A stretch of DNA of 57,863 nucleotides. It comes from Opitutales bacterium (GTDB lineage: Bacteria; Verrucomicrobiota; Verrucomicrobiia; Opitutales; JAJFLR01). Positions 18,528-27,612 of this stretch are shown in pieces. The notes under the pieces are model-generated. The model ran no database searches, had not been told where the DNA came from, and worked only from the letters and a program-made list of their open reading frames with translations. Where the stretch lies: NCBI GenBank assembly GCA_021772565.1, contig JAJFLR010000075.1, positions 1-57,863 of the forward strand, read 5' to 3'. Every line of letters starts with the position of its first letter. Within the stretch, counting starts at the first letter, position 1. A program made the translations under genes and the position numbers.

Positions 18528-19595
18528 TCAAATTCCCTCTCCAAAATCTTGATCGGGAAGATTTTCTAAAGTCGGTAAATTTATATTCTTAATCTTCTGT
18601 GCCACATCTTTTGCAAAATATGTTAGAATCATGTCGGCACCGGCTCTCTTGATTGACAGCAAAGATTCGTCTCTAGTTTTTTCCAGATCGAGCCAACCGA
18701 GTTTTGCTGCTGCATGTATTTGAGCATACTCGCCTGAAACCTGGTAGGCCGCGACGGGTAATGTCGTTTCATTTCTAAGTTCACGAATAATATCGAGATA
18801 CGGCCCGGCCGGTTTAACCATTAATATGTCGGCACCTTCAATTTCATCGAGTTCGGTCTCAATCATTGCTTCCAGTCGATTGGCCGGATTAAGCTGATAG
18901 GTTATTTTATCCAGTAAATTTGTTCCGGCCGCCGATGCACTTCCAACAGCATCTCGAAATGGGCCATAATACGATGAAGCAAATTTTGCTGAGTAAGCCA
19001 GAATACTTGTTTCATTATAACCTGCATTGTCTAATGAATTTCGAATTGCTTCTATCCTGCCATCCATCATGTCTGATGGTGCGACAATATCCACTCCGGC
19101 CTCTGCATGAAGCACTGCCATTTTAGCTAAAATTTCGACAGTTTTATCGTTATCAACATCTGTCTTTTTCTCATTTAAAACACCATCGTGTCCATGGCTT
19201 GTGTAAGGATCCAAAGCAATGTCAGTAATTATTGTCAATTCGGGGACAGCTTTTTTAACTTTGCGGACTGCTCGCAAAATTAATGTTTCTTTATTTAAAG
19301 CCTCATCACCATTTTCAGTTTTAAGAGAGGCCTCTAAAGACGGAAAAAGTGCGACTGCGGCAATTTCTAGTTGGGCGATTTCCAGGCATTCCTTGATTAA
19401 ATAATCGATAGTAAGACGTTTGCAACCGGGCATTGATTCGATCGGCTCAGATTTATTTTTCCCATCGATAACAAATAAAGGCATGATCAAATCATTTGTT
19501 GAAATAGTTGTCTCTTCGACTAATGCTCTGAGAGATTTTGATTTGCGCAATCTACGGGGTCGTCTTAAATGTGAAATCTTTGATTGAGCGTCCAT
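18528..19595 (-). CDS. hemB: Delta-aminolevulinic acid dehydratase (porphobilinogen synthase)
   Basis: Condenses two 5-aminolevulinate molecules into porphobilinogen in haem synthesis. The 355-residue length is slightly longer than usual. Two active-site lysines are in ILAYSAKFASSYYGPFRDA and ILMVKPAGPYLDIIRE. The metal-site segment reads DIALDPYTSHGHDGVL: aspartates replace the three cysteines of zinc-type enzymes, so this is the magnesium-dependent type. The start is the ATG at 19595, 54 bases from the divergent cysS start, so the two share a short promoter region. No ribosome-binding site is visible. Confidence 0.96.
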   Translation of the reverse strand: MDAQSKISHLRRPRRLRKSKSLRALVEETTISTNDLIMPLFVIDGKNKSEPIESMPGCKRLTIDYLIKECLEIAQLEIAAVALFPSLEASLKTENGDEALNKETLILRAVRKVKKAVPELTIITDIALDPYTSHGHDGVLNEKKTDVDNDKTVEILAKMAVLHAEAGVDIVAPSDMMDGRIEAIRNSLDNAGYNETSILAYSAKFASSYYGPFRDAVGSASAAGTNLLDKITYQLNPANRLEAMIETELDEIEGADILMVKPAGPYLDIIRELRNETTLPVAAYQVSGEYAQIHAAAKLGWLDLEKTRDESLLSIKRAGADMILTYFAKDVAQKIKNINLPTLENLPDQDFGEGI

Positions 19596-19649
19596 GAATT
19601 TTAATGTAGCAAATTATTAAATTATAACTCAGCTGTTTTGATTTAAACT

Positions 19650-21089
19650 ATGATTCATCTTTACGACACATTATCGCGCACAATCAAGGAATTAACATCG
19701 AGTGATGGAAAGTCATTCAAATGTTATTGCTGTGGGCCGACGGTTTACGGGCCGGCGCATATCGGAAATTTTCGCACTTTTTTGCTGCAGGATGTTTTGC
19801 GAAGGACAATGGAAATAGACGGGTTAAATCCTTATTCGGTGAGAAATATTACTGATGTTGATGATAAAACTATTCGTCAGAGTCGTGAAGATGGAATTTC
19901 ATTAATCAATTTTACTCAAAAATGGACAGAGCTATTTCACAAAGATTGTGAGGAGTTAAATATTTTACAACCGAATGTAGAGCCCAAGGCGACTGAGCAT
20001 ATTGAAGAACAAATTAATTTAATAACGCAATTAGTTGAAAATAATTATGCTTATGTTGCATCCGATGGTTCAGTTTATTTTAAAGTTTCTTCGTTTTCTG
20101 ATTATGGAAAATTAACAAAGCTCGATAAACGTGAGTTGCAAACTCAAACCGAAACGAGTGGGGGAGCAACAAATTTTTCTGATGAATACGATCGAGAATC
20201 TGTTGCAGATTTTGTATTGTGGAAATCTCGCAAACCGGATGATGGTGATGTGTTTTGGGTAAGCCCATGGGGCGAAGGAAGACCTGGCTGGCACTTGGAA
20301 TGTTCGGCAATGAGTATGCGTTATTTGGGAGAAACGTTTGACCTGCACGGCGGCGGTATTGATCTTTGCTTTCCGCACCATGAAAATGAGATTGCGCAGA
20401 GTGAAGCAGTTTCCGGAAAGCCGTTTGCTCATCATTGGTTTCACACTGCCCATTTGATGGTTGATGGGGGTAAGATGAGTAAAAGTTTGGGCAACTTATA
20501 CACACTTGAAGATATTAAGGATAAAGGATTTTCCGCAATGGTACTACGTTATTTGCTGATATCAGGTCATTACAGACAGCCGCTCAACTTTACTTTAGAT
20601 TCACTGCATGCGGCAAAAAGTGCGTTAAATAAAATTGAAAAATCTGTGCGTGATTTATTAAAAAATATCGGATCGAAAGAATCTGAGTTCCAAAAATTTG
20701 TTAATTCTGAAAGGCCAAAAGATTTGGGATTTTTTGAGAAAGCATGGGAAAGTATTTCGCACGATCTCAATACTGCCTCTTGCCTTGGACAAATTTTTTC
20801 TGGATTAAAAATCTTAGATGCAAAAATTTTTGCTGGAATTTCAGAATCAGATGCGATTATTCAATTGAAAGCGCTGGGATCTTTGATGTATGCACTTGGC
20901 CTCAATTTATTTGCTGAAGAAAAAATTAAAATTAGAATTCCAGAAGAAATTAAACAACTTGCTGAAAAAAGATGGCAGGCCAAAAAGAGTCGGGATTTTT
21001 CAACTGCAGATACTTTGAGAGATGAAATTCAGTCCAAGGGTTGGAAAATTCTGGATACGAGTGAATCGTACACTATTGAAGCATTGTAA
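19650..21089 (+). CDS. cysS: Cysteine--tRNA ligase
   Basis: Class I aminoacyl-tRNA synthetase that charges tRNA-Cys. The 479 residues contain the HIGH signature in [13 protein letters not shown], the KMSKS loop in [11 protein letters not shown], and the zinc ligands CCGPTVYG near the N-terminus and [19 protein letters not shown]. The C-terminal [18 protein letters not shown] is the usual tRNA-binding end. Divergent from hemB. The next gene is more than 500 bases away across a repeat-rich spacer. Confidence 0.97.
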   Translation: MIHLYDTLSRTIKELTSSDGKSFKCYCCGPTVYGPAHIGNFRTFLLQDVLRRTMEIDGLNPYSVRNITDVDDKTIRQSREDGISLINFTQKWTELFHKDCEELNILQPNVEPKATEHIEEQINLITQLVENNYAYVASDGSVYFKVSSFSDYGKLTKLDKRELQTQTETSGGATNFSDEYDRESVADFVLWKSRKPDDGDVFWVSPWGEGRPGWHLECSAMSMRYLGETFDLHGGGIDLCFPHHENEIAQSEAVSGKPFAHHWFHTAHLMVDGGKMSKSLGNLYTLEDIKDKGFSAMVLRYLLISGHYRQPLNFTLDSLHAAKSALNKIEKSVRDLLKNIGSKESEFQKFVNSERPKDLGFFEKAWESISHDLNTASCLGQIFSGLKILDAKIFAGISESDAIIQLKALGSLMYALGLNLFAEEKIKIRIPEEIKQLAEKRWQAKKSRDFSTADTLRDEIQSKGWKILDTSESYTIEAL

Positions 21090-21599
21090 TTCAAACTTGT
21101 CATATTATCTTCTAGCCCAATGGGCTTTAAATATTATAACGATGGGCAACGCCCATCGAAATCGGATAAATCGTTATAAGTCTGTAAGACTTAGACAAAT
21201 CACTAGATTCCATATGAATTTGTGCAAGCCATTCAGGTTTGATGTGTTTATAGCATCTGCCATAATAAATATCCGAAAAGAAGTTTAAAAAAAAGAAAAA
21301 AAGTCATGGATCGCCACGTCGCGCTGCTCCTCGCGATGACAAAGTAGAAACCTAATTGTCATTGCGAGCTCTGCAAAAGCAGAGTGCGGCAATCTATCTG
21401 ACTCACGTCTATTAATTGCATACACTAATTTATTATGGCAGACGTTCTATGCTAGATTTGATGGGCGTTGCCCATCGCTATAATATATGAGCCATTCAGG
21501 CTAAATAATGTCCAATTTCTATGTACCGGTCACACAACAACACAAAAAAATTTATTGAGATAGTTGACAGATAATTTCCGGCTGTCATTATTATGGAAA
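21090..21599. repeat. Repeat-rich intergenic region with inverted palindromic elements
   Basis: No gene is visible here. A palindrome CGATGGGC-AAC-GCCCATCG (21140-21158) recurs in inverted orientation as GATGGGC-GTT-GCCCATC (21460-21476); with flanking TATTATA bases the two copies match over about 26 bases and bracket 21132-21485. A small hairpin AGCCCA-A-TGGGCT is at 21114-21126. Two hairpin units of another family, starting GTCATGGATCGCC (21303-21340) and GTCATTGCGAGC (21357-21394), lie between. AGCCATTCAGG occurs at 21227 and 21490. The structure resembles REP or MITE-type elements. Confidence 0.8.
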
Positions 21600-22622
21600 A
21601 TGGATAAGCCACATTTAGTTTTGGAATTTGAAAAACCACTTCGCGAATTGGAAAAGCAAATGGAGTCCTTACGTCGTATGTCGAAGGAACAAAATATAAG
21701 TGTATCCAAAGAAGTTACTGCGATTGAAAAGAAAATCGCCAACACCAAAAAGGAAATTTTTTCAAATTTGACAGCTTGGCAAAAAGTGCAACTTGCACGT
21801 CATCCGTTACGACCGCACGCGTTAGATTATATTAAAACTATTTTTGAAGATTTTCAGGAACTGCACGGAGATCGTCGTTTTAGAGATGATAGAGCGTTAA
21901 TTGGCGGAACTGCTTTTTTCGAACAAAAGCCGGTCATGATTATAGCCGAACAAAAAGGTAGAGATACTAAAGATAAATTGGCTAACAATTTTGGCATGCC
22001 AAATCCTGAAGGATATCGAAAAGCAAACCGGTTGATGAAATTAGCCGAAAAATTTAATATGCCAGTAATCTGCATTATTGATACACCGGGTGCGCATTGT
22101 GGCATCGGCGCAGAGGAACGTCACGTTGCCGAAGCTATTGCTGTAAACTTAAGGGATATGAGCAGTTTGAAAGTCCCTATTATTGCAGTGGTCATAGGTG
22201 AAGGTGGCTCTGGAGGTGCTTTGGGAATCGGTGTGGCTGACAAAGTTTTAATTATGCAGTACGCTTATTATTCAGTAATTTCACCAGAAGGGTGTGCAGC
22301 AATTTTATGGAAAGATCGTGCCAATTCGCCTAAAGCTGCAGCAGCATTAAAAATAAGTGCGCAAGAATTAAAAGAATTGGGTGTGATTGACGAAATTATT
22401 AATGAACCGTTTGGCGGCGCTCATCGTGATCCTGCTGAGGCCGGTGAATTACTAAAAAATTCGATATCAAGTCACTTGAATTTATTGCGTGACATTTCTA
22501 CAAATATGTTGGTTGAGCAACGTTACCAAAAATTTAGAAATATGGGAGTCATCGAAAAATCTTCATCCAAAAGTAATAAATCGTCACGAACTGATAGTAA
22601 GAAAAAAGAGGCGACTGGGTAA
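21600..22622 (+). CDS. accA: Acetyl-CoA carboxylase carboxyltransferase, alpha subunit
   Basis: Alpha subunit of the carboxyltransferase that passes the carboxyl group from biotin to acetyl-CoA in fatty acid synthesis. The start is set at the ATG of MDKPHLVLEFEKPLRELEKQ; the frame is open further upstream to a TTG at 21564 but the family begins here. The carboxyltransferase core shows GYRKANRLMKLAEKFNMPV, DTPGAHCGIGAEERHVAEAI and GGSGGALGIGVADKVLIMQY. The C-terminal tail is rich in Ser and Lys. AccD is not adjacent. Confidence 0.96.
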   Translation: MDKPHLVLEFEKPLRELEKQMESLRRMSKEQNISVSKEVTAIEKKIANTKKEIFSNLTAWQKVQLARHPLRPHALDYIKTIFEDFQELHGDRRFRDDRALIGGTAFFEQKPVMIIAEQKGRDTKDKLANNFGMPNPEGYRKANRLMKLAEKFNMPVICIIDTPGAHCGIGAEERHVAEAIAVNLRDMSSLKVPIIAVVIGEGGSGGALGIGVADKVLIMQYAYYSVISPEGCAAILWKDRANSPKAAAALKISAQELKELGVIDEIINEPFGGAHRDPAEAGELLKNSISSHLNLLRDISTNMLVEQRYQKFRNMGVIEKSSSKSNKSSRTDSKKKEATG

Positions 22623-22666
22623 GTTGCCTAAATATAATTTGTCTGTAAAAGTCGCATTATTATAAT

Positions 22667-22867
22667 ATGGAGAATCTGTTTAAATTTGATTACAGTATTG
22701 TAAGAAAAAGATCTGCCAAAAGTGATAAACCAGATTGGCAGTATTGGATGAATGAATCTATCGAGAAGAGGTTTGCAGCAGTAGAATTTATTAGAGAATC
22801 TTATTATGGCGATGATTATGCTACACAAGGTATTCAGAGAGTTTATCGAATTACTCGAAAAAAATAA
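22667..22867 (+). CDS. Small protein paired with a nucleotidyltransferase (TA-like module 1)
   Basis: A 66-residue protein with the pattern PDWQYWMNESIEKRFAAVEF, then IRESYYG and QRVYRITRK. Small proteins of this type are known to me as upstream partners of nucleotidyltransferase genes, but their function is not established. The nucleotidyltransferase gene starts inside this one in another frame (overlap of up to 62 bases), which argues for translational coupling. The likely reading is a toxin-antitoxin-like pair in which this is the regulatory member. Confidence 0.8.
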   Translation: MENLFKFDYSIVRKRSAKSDKPDWQYWMNESIEKRFAAVEFIRESYYGDDYATQGIQRVYRITRKK

Positions 22868-23273
22868 TGTAAAATATCTGGTAGTTGGTGGTCATGCTGT
22901 TGCGGTTCATGGATATCCACGATTAACAGGTGATTTAGATATATTTATACAAATTGACCCAAATAATGCACGTCAAGTTTATCAAACTTTTAGAGATTTT
23001 GGCTTTTTAGATTTAGATATTTCTGAAAAAGATTTTTTGACCCCTGACACTATCGTTGAAGTTGGTAGAGAGCCTTTAAAAATCCAAGTGATAAATGATA
23101 TATCTGGTGTGACATTTGAAGAATGCTTTACTGATCATATAAAATTTAACATTGGTAATTGTGAAGTTCCAATGATATCGTTAGCAAATTTATTAAAAAA
23201 CAAAAAAGCTTCGGGGCGAAACAAAGATCTAACAGATGTTATTGAATTGAGAAAAAGAAATTCTCAAAATTAA
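22806..23273 (+). CDS. Nucleotidyltransferase fold protein (TA-like module 1)
   Basis: A 155-residue minimal nucleotidyltransferase with the GG...D-x-D signature: YLVVGGHAVAVHGYPRLTGD followed by LDIFI. Starts are possible at 22806, 22812 or 22818; MLHKVFREFIELLEKNNV from 22818 looks most like the family. The C-terminal ISLANLLKNKKASGRNKDLT helix is typical of the DUF6036/AbiEii-like branch. Such proteins act as toxins or their modifiers by transferring nucleotides to tRNA or proteins; the substrate here is unknown. It overlaps the 66-residue partner gene and precedes sucD, which is on the other strand. Confidence 0.88.
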   Translation: MAMIMLHKVFREFIELLEKNNVKYLVVGGHAVAVHGYPRLTGDLDIFIQIDPNNARQVYQTFRDFGFLDLDISEKDFLTPDTIVEVGREPLKIQVINDISGVTFEECFTDHIKFNIGNCEVPMISLANLLKNKKASGRNKDLTDVIELRKRNSQN

Positions 23274-23281
23274 TTTTTAAA

Positions 23282-24157
23282 TCAGCCTTTGTAAACTTTA
23301 AGCAAAGTATCTGCAATTTCAGATGGGGTTTCTGCAACTGCGATATTTGCATTTTTCAAAGCTTCTATTTTTGCATCTGCTGATCCACTACCTCCAGATA
23401 CAATTGCTCCGGCGTGACCCATCCGACGTCCGGGGGGAGCTGTCATTCCGGCTATAAATGCCGCGACCGGTTTTTTAACATTTTCTTTGATGTAGGCTGC
23501 TGCTTCTTCCTCTGCCGAACCACCAATTTCGCCAATCAATATTATCGCATCTGTATCGGGATCTTCATTAAATAATTTTACAGCGGCAGTATGGTTGGTG
23601 CCAATAATTGGATCGCCGCCTATACCAATGCAGGTACTTTGGCCATGACCACGACTAGTCAGTTGCCAAACAGCTTCATAGGTTAAAGTTCCAGATCGAG
23701 ATATGACGCCAACTTTTCCCGGTTTGTGAATATACCCGGGCATGATGCCGATCTTGCATTCACCCGGTGTAATTATTCCAGGACAGTTAGGGCCAATGAG
23801 TGTGCTATTACTATTATCGAGCATCGTTTTAACTTTAGCCATATCGTTGACTGGTATTCCTTCTGTAATACAAACAATGACTTCAATCCCTGCATCGATT
23901 GCTTCCATGACTGAGTCAGCGGCAAAAGCCGGTGGAACAAATATCATTGTGGCGTTCGCACCTTCTTTTTCAACAGTTTCGGCAACTGTATTATAAATAG
24001 GCACAGATTCCTGAAATTTTTGACCGCCTTTACCGGGTGTTACTCCAGCTACAATATTAGTGCCGTATTCGAGGCATTGACTTGCATGAAATCCGCCAGC
24101 CTTACCGGTAATGCCTTGAACAATTAATCGTGTATTTTTATTTACTAGTATACTCAT
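23282..24157 (-). CDS. sucD: Succinate--CoA ligase, alpha subunit
   Basis: Alpha subunit of succinyl-CoA synthetase in the TCA cycle, which makes ATP or GTP from succinyl-CoA. The 291 residues begin with the CoA-binding [20 protein letters not shown], contain [20 protein letters not shown], and carry the phosphohistidine in [18 protein letters not shown]. It follows sucC after 20 bases, so the two form an operon in the order sucC-sucD. No ribosome-binding site is seen. Confidence 0.97.
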   Translation of the reverse strand: MSILVNKNTRLIVQGITGKAGGFHASQCLEYGTNIVAGVTPGKGGQKFQESVPIYNTVAETVEKEGANATMIFVPPAFAADSVMEAIDAGIEVIVCITEGIPVNDMAKVKTMLDNSNSTLIGPNCPGIITPGECKIGIMPGYIHKPGKVGVISRSGTLTYEAVWQLTSRGHGQSTCIGIGGDPIIGTNHTAAVKLFNEDPDTDAIILIGEIGGSAEEEAAAYIKENVKKPVAAFIAGMTAPPGRRMGHAGAIVSGGSGSADAKIEALKNANIAVAETPSEIADTLLKVYKG

Positions 24158-24177
24158 GATTTTTTTGAAATTTAAAA

Positions 24178-25359
24178 TTATCCGGCCAGCTCGACAATTT
24201 TTTTAGCAGCATCACTTAAACTTTCGACAGTATTTATTGCTAAACCACTTTCAGATAAAATTTTTCTTCCCAGTTCAACATTGGTTCCTTCAAGTCTGAC
24301 AACTAACGGGACGGTTATTTCAACATTTTTGGCTGCTTCGATAATTCCGGTAGCAATAATATCACACTTCATAATTCCGCCAAAAATATTTACCAATATA
24401 CCTTTTACGTTGGGATCTTTTAGGATAATTTTAAAAGCTTCCGTGACCTGTTCAGTATTTGCACCACCACCGACATCGAGAAAATTAGCCGGATTGCCAC
24501 CAAAATGTTTGATGATGTCCATGGTAGCCATGGCCAGACCGGCGCCATTTACCAGGCAGGCAATATTTCCATCGAGCGCGATATAGCTTAAATTATATTT
24601 CGATGCTTCAATCTCTTTTGGATCTTCTTCGTTTAAATCACGTAGAGCTAAAATATCCTCGTGTCTAAATAGAGCGTTATCATCAAAACTAACTTTAGCA
24701 TCCAGTGCTAAAACATTTCCGTCGGGGTTGGTTATCAAAGGATTTATTTCTACTAATGACGCATCCTTTTCCATAAACATTTTATAAAGACCAAAGACAA
24801 TTTTGATGAGTTGTTTAATTTGATCACCAGTGAAACCGAGACGAAATGCAATTTCTCTGGCCTGGTAAGCTTGAATACCCAATGCAGGATCAATTAAAAT
24901 TTTTATAATTTTATCCGGTGAATTTTCTGCAACTTCTTCGATTTCTACGCCACCTTCGGTCGATGCAATAATGACCGGTTTTGAAGTTTCACGGTCGAGT
25001 AAAATTGCCAAATAATATTCTTTGGTAATGTCATTAGCTTCAGTGAAATAAATAGTCTGCACTTTGCGCCCAGCGTCGCCTGTTTGATGAGTAACCAATG
25101 TATTTCCTAACATAGCTTTGGCAGCATCCAGGGCATCCGATTTATTATCGACTACTTTGACTCCGCCCTTATAGCCGTCTGTAAATGTTCCTTTACCGCG
25201 CCCACCTGCATGAATCTGTGATTTAACCACGATTTCTCCATCCGGTAATTTAGCCAAAGCCAAATTCATTTCATCAACAGATTTGACAGCTATTCCTTGT
25301 GGAACAGGTATGCGATATGATTCGAATAACTTTTTTGCCTGATACTCATGAATATTCAT
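24178..25359 (-). CDS. sucC: Succinate--CoA ligase, ADP-forming, beta subunit
   Basis: Beta subunit of succinyl-CoA synthetase with an ATP-grasp domain. I place the start at the ATG of [20 protein letters not shown], which matches the family N-terminus and gives 393 residues; the open frame extends 29 codons further but covers repeat [32 protein letters not shown] and [14 protein letters not shown] are the expected ATP-grasp and succinate-site segments. The upstream spacer holds a hairpin and one copy of a dispersed repeat. Confidence 0.97.
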   Translation of the reverse strand: MNIHEYQAKKLFESYRIPVPQGIAVKSVDEMNLALAKLPDGEIVVKSQIHAGGRGKGTFTDGYKGGVKVVDNKSDALDAAKAMLGNTLVTHQTGDAGRKVQTIYFTEANDITKEYYLAILLDRETSKPVIIASTEGGVEIEEVAENSPDKIIKILIDPALGIQAYQAREIAFRLGFTGDQIKQLIKIVFGLYKMFMEKDASLVEINPLITNPDGNVLALDAKVSFDDNALFRHEDILALRDLNEEDPKEIEASKYNLSYIALDGNIACLVNGAGLAMATMDIIKHFGGNPANFLDVGGGANTEQVTEAFKIILKDPNVKGILVNIFGGIMKCDIIATGIIEAAKNVEITVPLVVRLEGTNVELGRKILSESGLAINTVESLSDAAKKIVELAG

Positions 25360-25419
25360 AAGGTGGGTTATGGGAATGGTTGCAAAATCTGCAATAATAA
25401 AATTGGAGTATAAGCGGCA

Positions 25420-25493
25420 CTCCACAAGTGGAGGCCCTACTTTCAAATTTTTAATCTAATAAATACCAGTAGGGCTCGAGCTTGTCTCGATGC
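25420..25493. repeat. Hairpin and dispersed repeat between sucC and rph
   Basis: CTCCAC-AA-GTGGAG (25420-25433) forms a perfect 6-bp stem. Next to it GCCCTAC (25434-25440) pairs with GTAGGGC (25469-25475). The segment GTAGGGCTCGAGCTTGTCTC from 25469 resembles the two copies at 32141 and 32201, so it belongs to a dispersed intergenic repeat family in this genome. Confidence 0.7.
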
Positions 25494-25518
25494 CATTTTT
25501 ATAATAAGTTGCAGTCGC

Positions 25519-26253
25519 TTACGCCTCAATCACACTTTTCTGAATTTCAGTTAATTGTGCTATTCCGCCTTTAGCTAATTTTATTAATCCATCCAACTGC
25601 TCCTGGTTGAAGGTTGCTTCCTCACCTGAACCTTGTACTTCGACAAATTGACCTTTACCGGTCATCACTACATTAAAATCTACAGACGCATCTTTGTCTT
25701 CGATATAATTTAAATCCAAAACTTCATGATCTTGAAAAATTCCAACACTGACGGCTGCTACAGAATCAGTAAACGGTTTTTCCTTTATTTCATTATTTTT
25801 AATTAATTTATCTACAGCTAACTTTGCCGCGACATAAGCACCGGTAATCGATGCCGTTCGTGTGCCACCATCTGCTTGTAAGACATCACAATCAATCCAC
25901 ATTGTGTAGCCGGGTAATTTTGATAAATCAGCAACGGCTCGTAATGATCGACCGATTAATCTTTGAATTTCTACTGACCTTCCGTCGAGTTTTCCACGTG
26001 AAGAGTCACGTCTTTTCCGAGTCAACGTGCTGTAGGGTAACATTGCATACTCGGCAGAAATCCAACCACCGCCAATTCCTTGTTGTTGCATCCATGACGG
26101 TACTTTTCTTTCCATCATTACTGCACATATCACACGTGTATTGCCAAAGCCTATAAGAACAGATCCGGTAGCGTATGGTGCATAACCGGGTTCAATAGTA
26201 ATTGGACGCAATTCATTTAATTTTCTATTATCGTGGCGAATATATTCTGTCAT
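25519..26253 (-). CDS. rph: Ribonuclease PH
   Basis: 3'-to-5' phosphorolytic exoribonuclease that trims tRNA 3' ends. The start is set at MTEYIRHDNRKLNELRPI, giving 244 residues, the normal length; an upstream extension of 28 codons in the open frame has no family match. GNTRVICAVM, RDSSRGKLDGRSVEIQRLIG and DCDVLQADGGTRTASITGAY are diagnostic. The gene stands 159 bases from sucC and 182 bases from the GxxExxY gene, both in the same direction. Confidence 0.97.
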   Translation of the reverse strand: MTEYIRHDNRKLNELRPITIEPGYAPYATGSVLIGFGNTRVICAVMMERKVPSWMQQQGIGGGWISAEYAMLPYSTLTRKRRDSSRGKLDGRSVEIQRLIGRSLRAVADLSKLPGYTMWIDCDVLQADGGTRTASITGAYVAAKLAVDKLIKNNEIKEKPFTDSVAAVSVGIFQDHEVLDLNYIEDKDASVDFNVVMTGKGQFVEVQGSGEEATFNQEQLDGLIKLAKGGIAQLTEIQKSVIEA

Positions 26254-26367
26254 GTTTTTATCTTGAAAAGAATTTGTTAGGAATTGGCAAGCTTGAGATT
26301 TTAAGAAGAATAATATTTTGGAACCACTACCGAGCAAGGCGACACCTCAACGAACGAAGTGAGAATA

Positions 26368-26386
26368 ACAAAGGCACAAAAGTACA
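26368..26386. repeat. Left inverted repeat beside the GxxExxY gene
   Basis: ACAAAGGCACAAAAGTACA on the plus strand. Its near-perfect inverted partner is at 26829-26848. Together they bracket the gene 26436-26810 at distances of 49 and 18 bases. Confidence 0.75.
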
Positions 26387-26435
26387 TAAAAAATTGTTTA
26401 TAAAATTAATATCTGATTCACGATTTTAAAAATTA

Positions 26436-26810
26436 CTATAATATTATTTTTTTGATCTGAATTTTTGGTGACCCAAAATTTATTAGCATACCATGTTTTA
26501 TTTTTGTTGCTTTCAGATATGCAAATAACTGGGCTAAATGGGTATCATCTAAATTTTTAACAGCTTTGAGCTCTACTAGAATATTTTTCTCAACTAATAG
26601 GTCTGCAATATAATCTCCTATAATCGTTTTGTCTTCATCATAAACTTTAATTTTAGATTGCTGGACAACATTTATTTTATCTTTGCGCAATCGATTGGTT
26701 AATCCATTTTCATACACCTTTTCTAAAAATCCATTCTTTAAGTAGCAATGGAGTGAAAAAGAATGTTCACGAATTCTATCTACTAATTTAAAAATCTTAT
26801 CATTATTCAT
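26436..26810 (-). CDS. GxxExxY family protein
   Basis: A 124-residue protein of the GxxExxY family, named for the motif seen here as GFLEKVYENGL. The family is predicted to have a PD-(D/E)XK nuclease-like fold: the DYIADLLVEKNILVELKAVK segment fits a D...ExK pattern. Members are scattered through genomes and often tied to repeats, as here. The biological role is not known. The gene has no operon partner, and ends 182 bases upstream of the rph start. Confidence 0.9.
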   Translation of the reverse strand: MNNDKIFKLVDRIREHSFSLHCYLKNGFLEKVYENGLTNRLRKDKINVVQQSKIKVYDEDKTIIGDYIADLLVEKNILVELKAVKNLDDTHLAQLFAYLKATKIKHGMLINFGSPKIQIKKIIL

Positions 26811-26828
26811 TTACTGCATTTATTTTTG

Positions 26829-26848
26829 TGTATTTTTGTGCCTTTTGT
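26829..26848. repeat. Right inverted repeat beside the GxxExxY gene
   Basis: TGTATTTTTGTGCCTTTTGT on the plus strand, the reverse complement of which is ACAAAAGGCACAAAAATACA. It matches the left copy at 26368 except for one base difference and one extra A. Confidence 0.75.
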
Positions 26849-26892
26849 GGTTTCGAATAGTTAACCAGAGATTTCACAAAAATTACACGTTA

Positions 26893-27612
26893 TTATTTGG
26901 GTGGTTTAGTTTCTTTAAAATATTCATTTAAATACCGCGGCTGCACGCGTGATGATCCTTCTCGGTAGGGTGGATAAAATAAAATCAACAGTCGCTGATT
27001 TGCTTTTACTTTGATGTCGCCGTCAAAGGCTGGGCGATAACCTTCCTTGTACAAAGATAATAATTTTACTTTGGCTACTTTGCCTTTTAAATTAAAAGCC
27101 TTACTCGGGCCGTGAGTGAGTTTGACTTTAGTCTGACCAACAAGTCCTTCTAAATCTTTTCCTGAAATATTAAAAAATGCGACATGTCCTTTCGGTAAAT
27201 TTTTGAAACTATCATTTAATGGAACTATTTGATAACGTTCTTTTGACTCTTCAGCTTTTTTATCAGGAAAAAATATCAACAGCAGTTTTTTCTGTCCATT
27301 AGGAATTTTTACCGAAGCCACTGGTAGACGTTTGACAGCCAGTGGGTCTTTTGTTGTCGGGGCTGCGATTTCTCTAAAAAATATAAGAGGATTCTGGCCT
27401 TCGTACTGATAACTATACGATCTGCCGCTGTAAAATTTTACGCTTTCAGACTTTTTATTGGCACTTTGAAAATGCAGGCCATCAAGCATCCTGAATGAGA
27501 AAACAGAAAACTCAGTACGTATAAATCCACCCTTATTTTGCTGGCCCAATAAGCCAGAAACTAAAATAAGTTGTAGAAAAAATAATATTAAATATCTGCC
27601 GCACTCAACCAT
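26893..27612 (-). CDS. Hypothetical secreted protein downstream of the Verru_Chthon protein
   Basis: I do not recognise this 239-residue protein. A hydrophobic N-terminus (YLILFFLQLILVSGLLG, residues about 7-23) looks like a signal peptide, so it is probably periplasmic or surface-exposed. The body contains repeated basic-aromatic stretches such as KKLLLIFFPDKKAEE and RLLILFYPPYREG. Its start overlaps the end of the 1005-residue pilin-like gene by 25 bases on the same strand, so the two are translated from one mRNA and likely act in the same surface structure. Confidence 0.82.
   Translation of the reverse strand: MVECGRYLILFFLQLILVSGLLGQQNKGGFIRTEFSVFSFRMLDGLHFQSANKKSESVKFYSGRSYSYQYEGQNPLIFFREIAAPTTKDPLAVKRLPVASVKIPNGQKKLLLIFFPDKKAEESKERYQIVPLNDSFKNLPKGHVAFFNISGKDLEGLVGQTKVKLTHGPSKAFNLKGKVAKVKLLSLYKEGYRPAFDGDIKVKANQRLLILFYPPYREGSSRVQPRYLNEYFKETKPPK

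Noticed and set aside
21022-21288. Open frame of 88 codons after cysS on the plus strand
   Set aside because: It starts inside cysS in another frame and runs through the palindromic repeats; no protein-like features.
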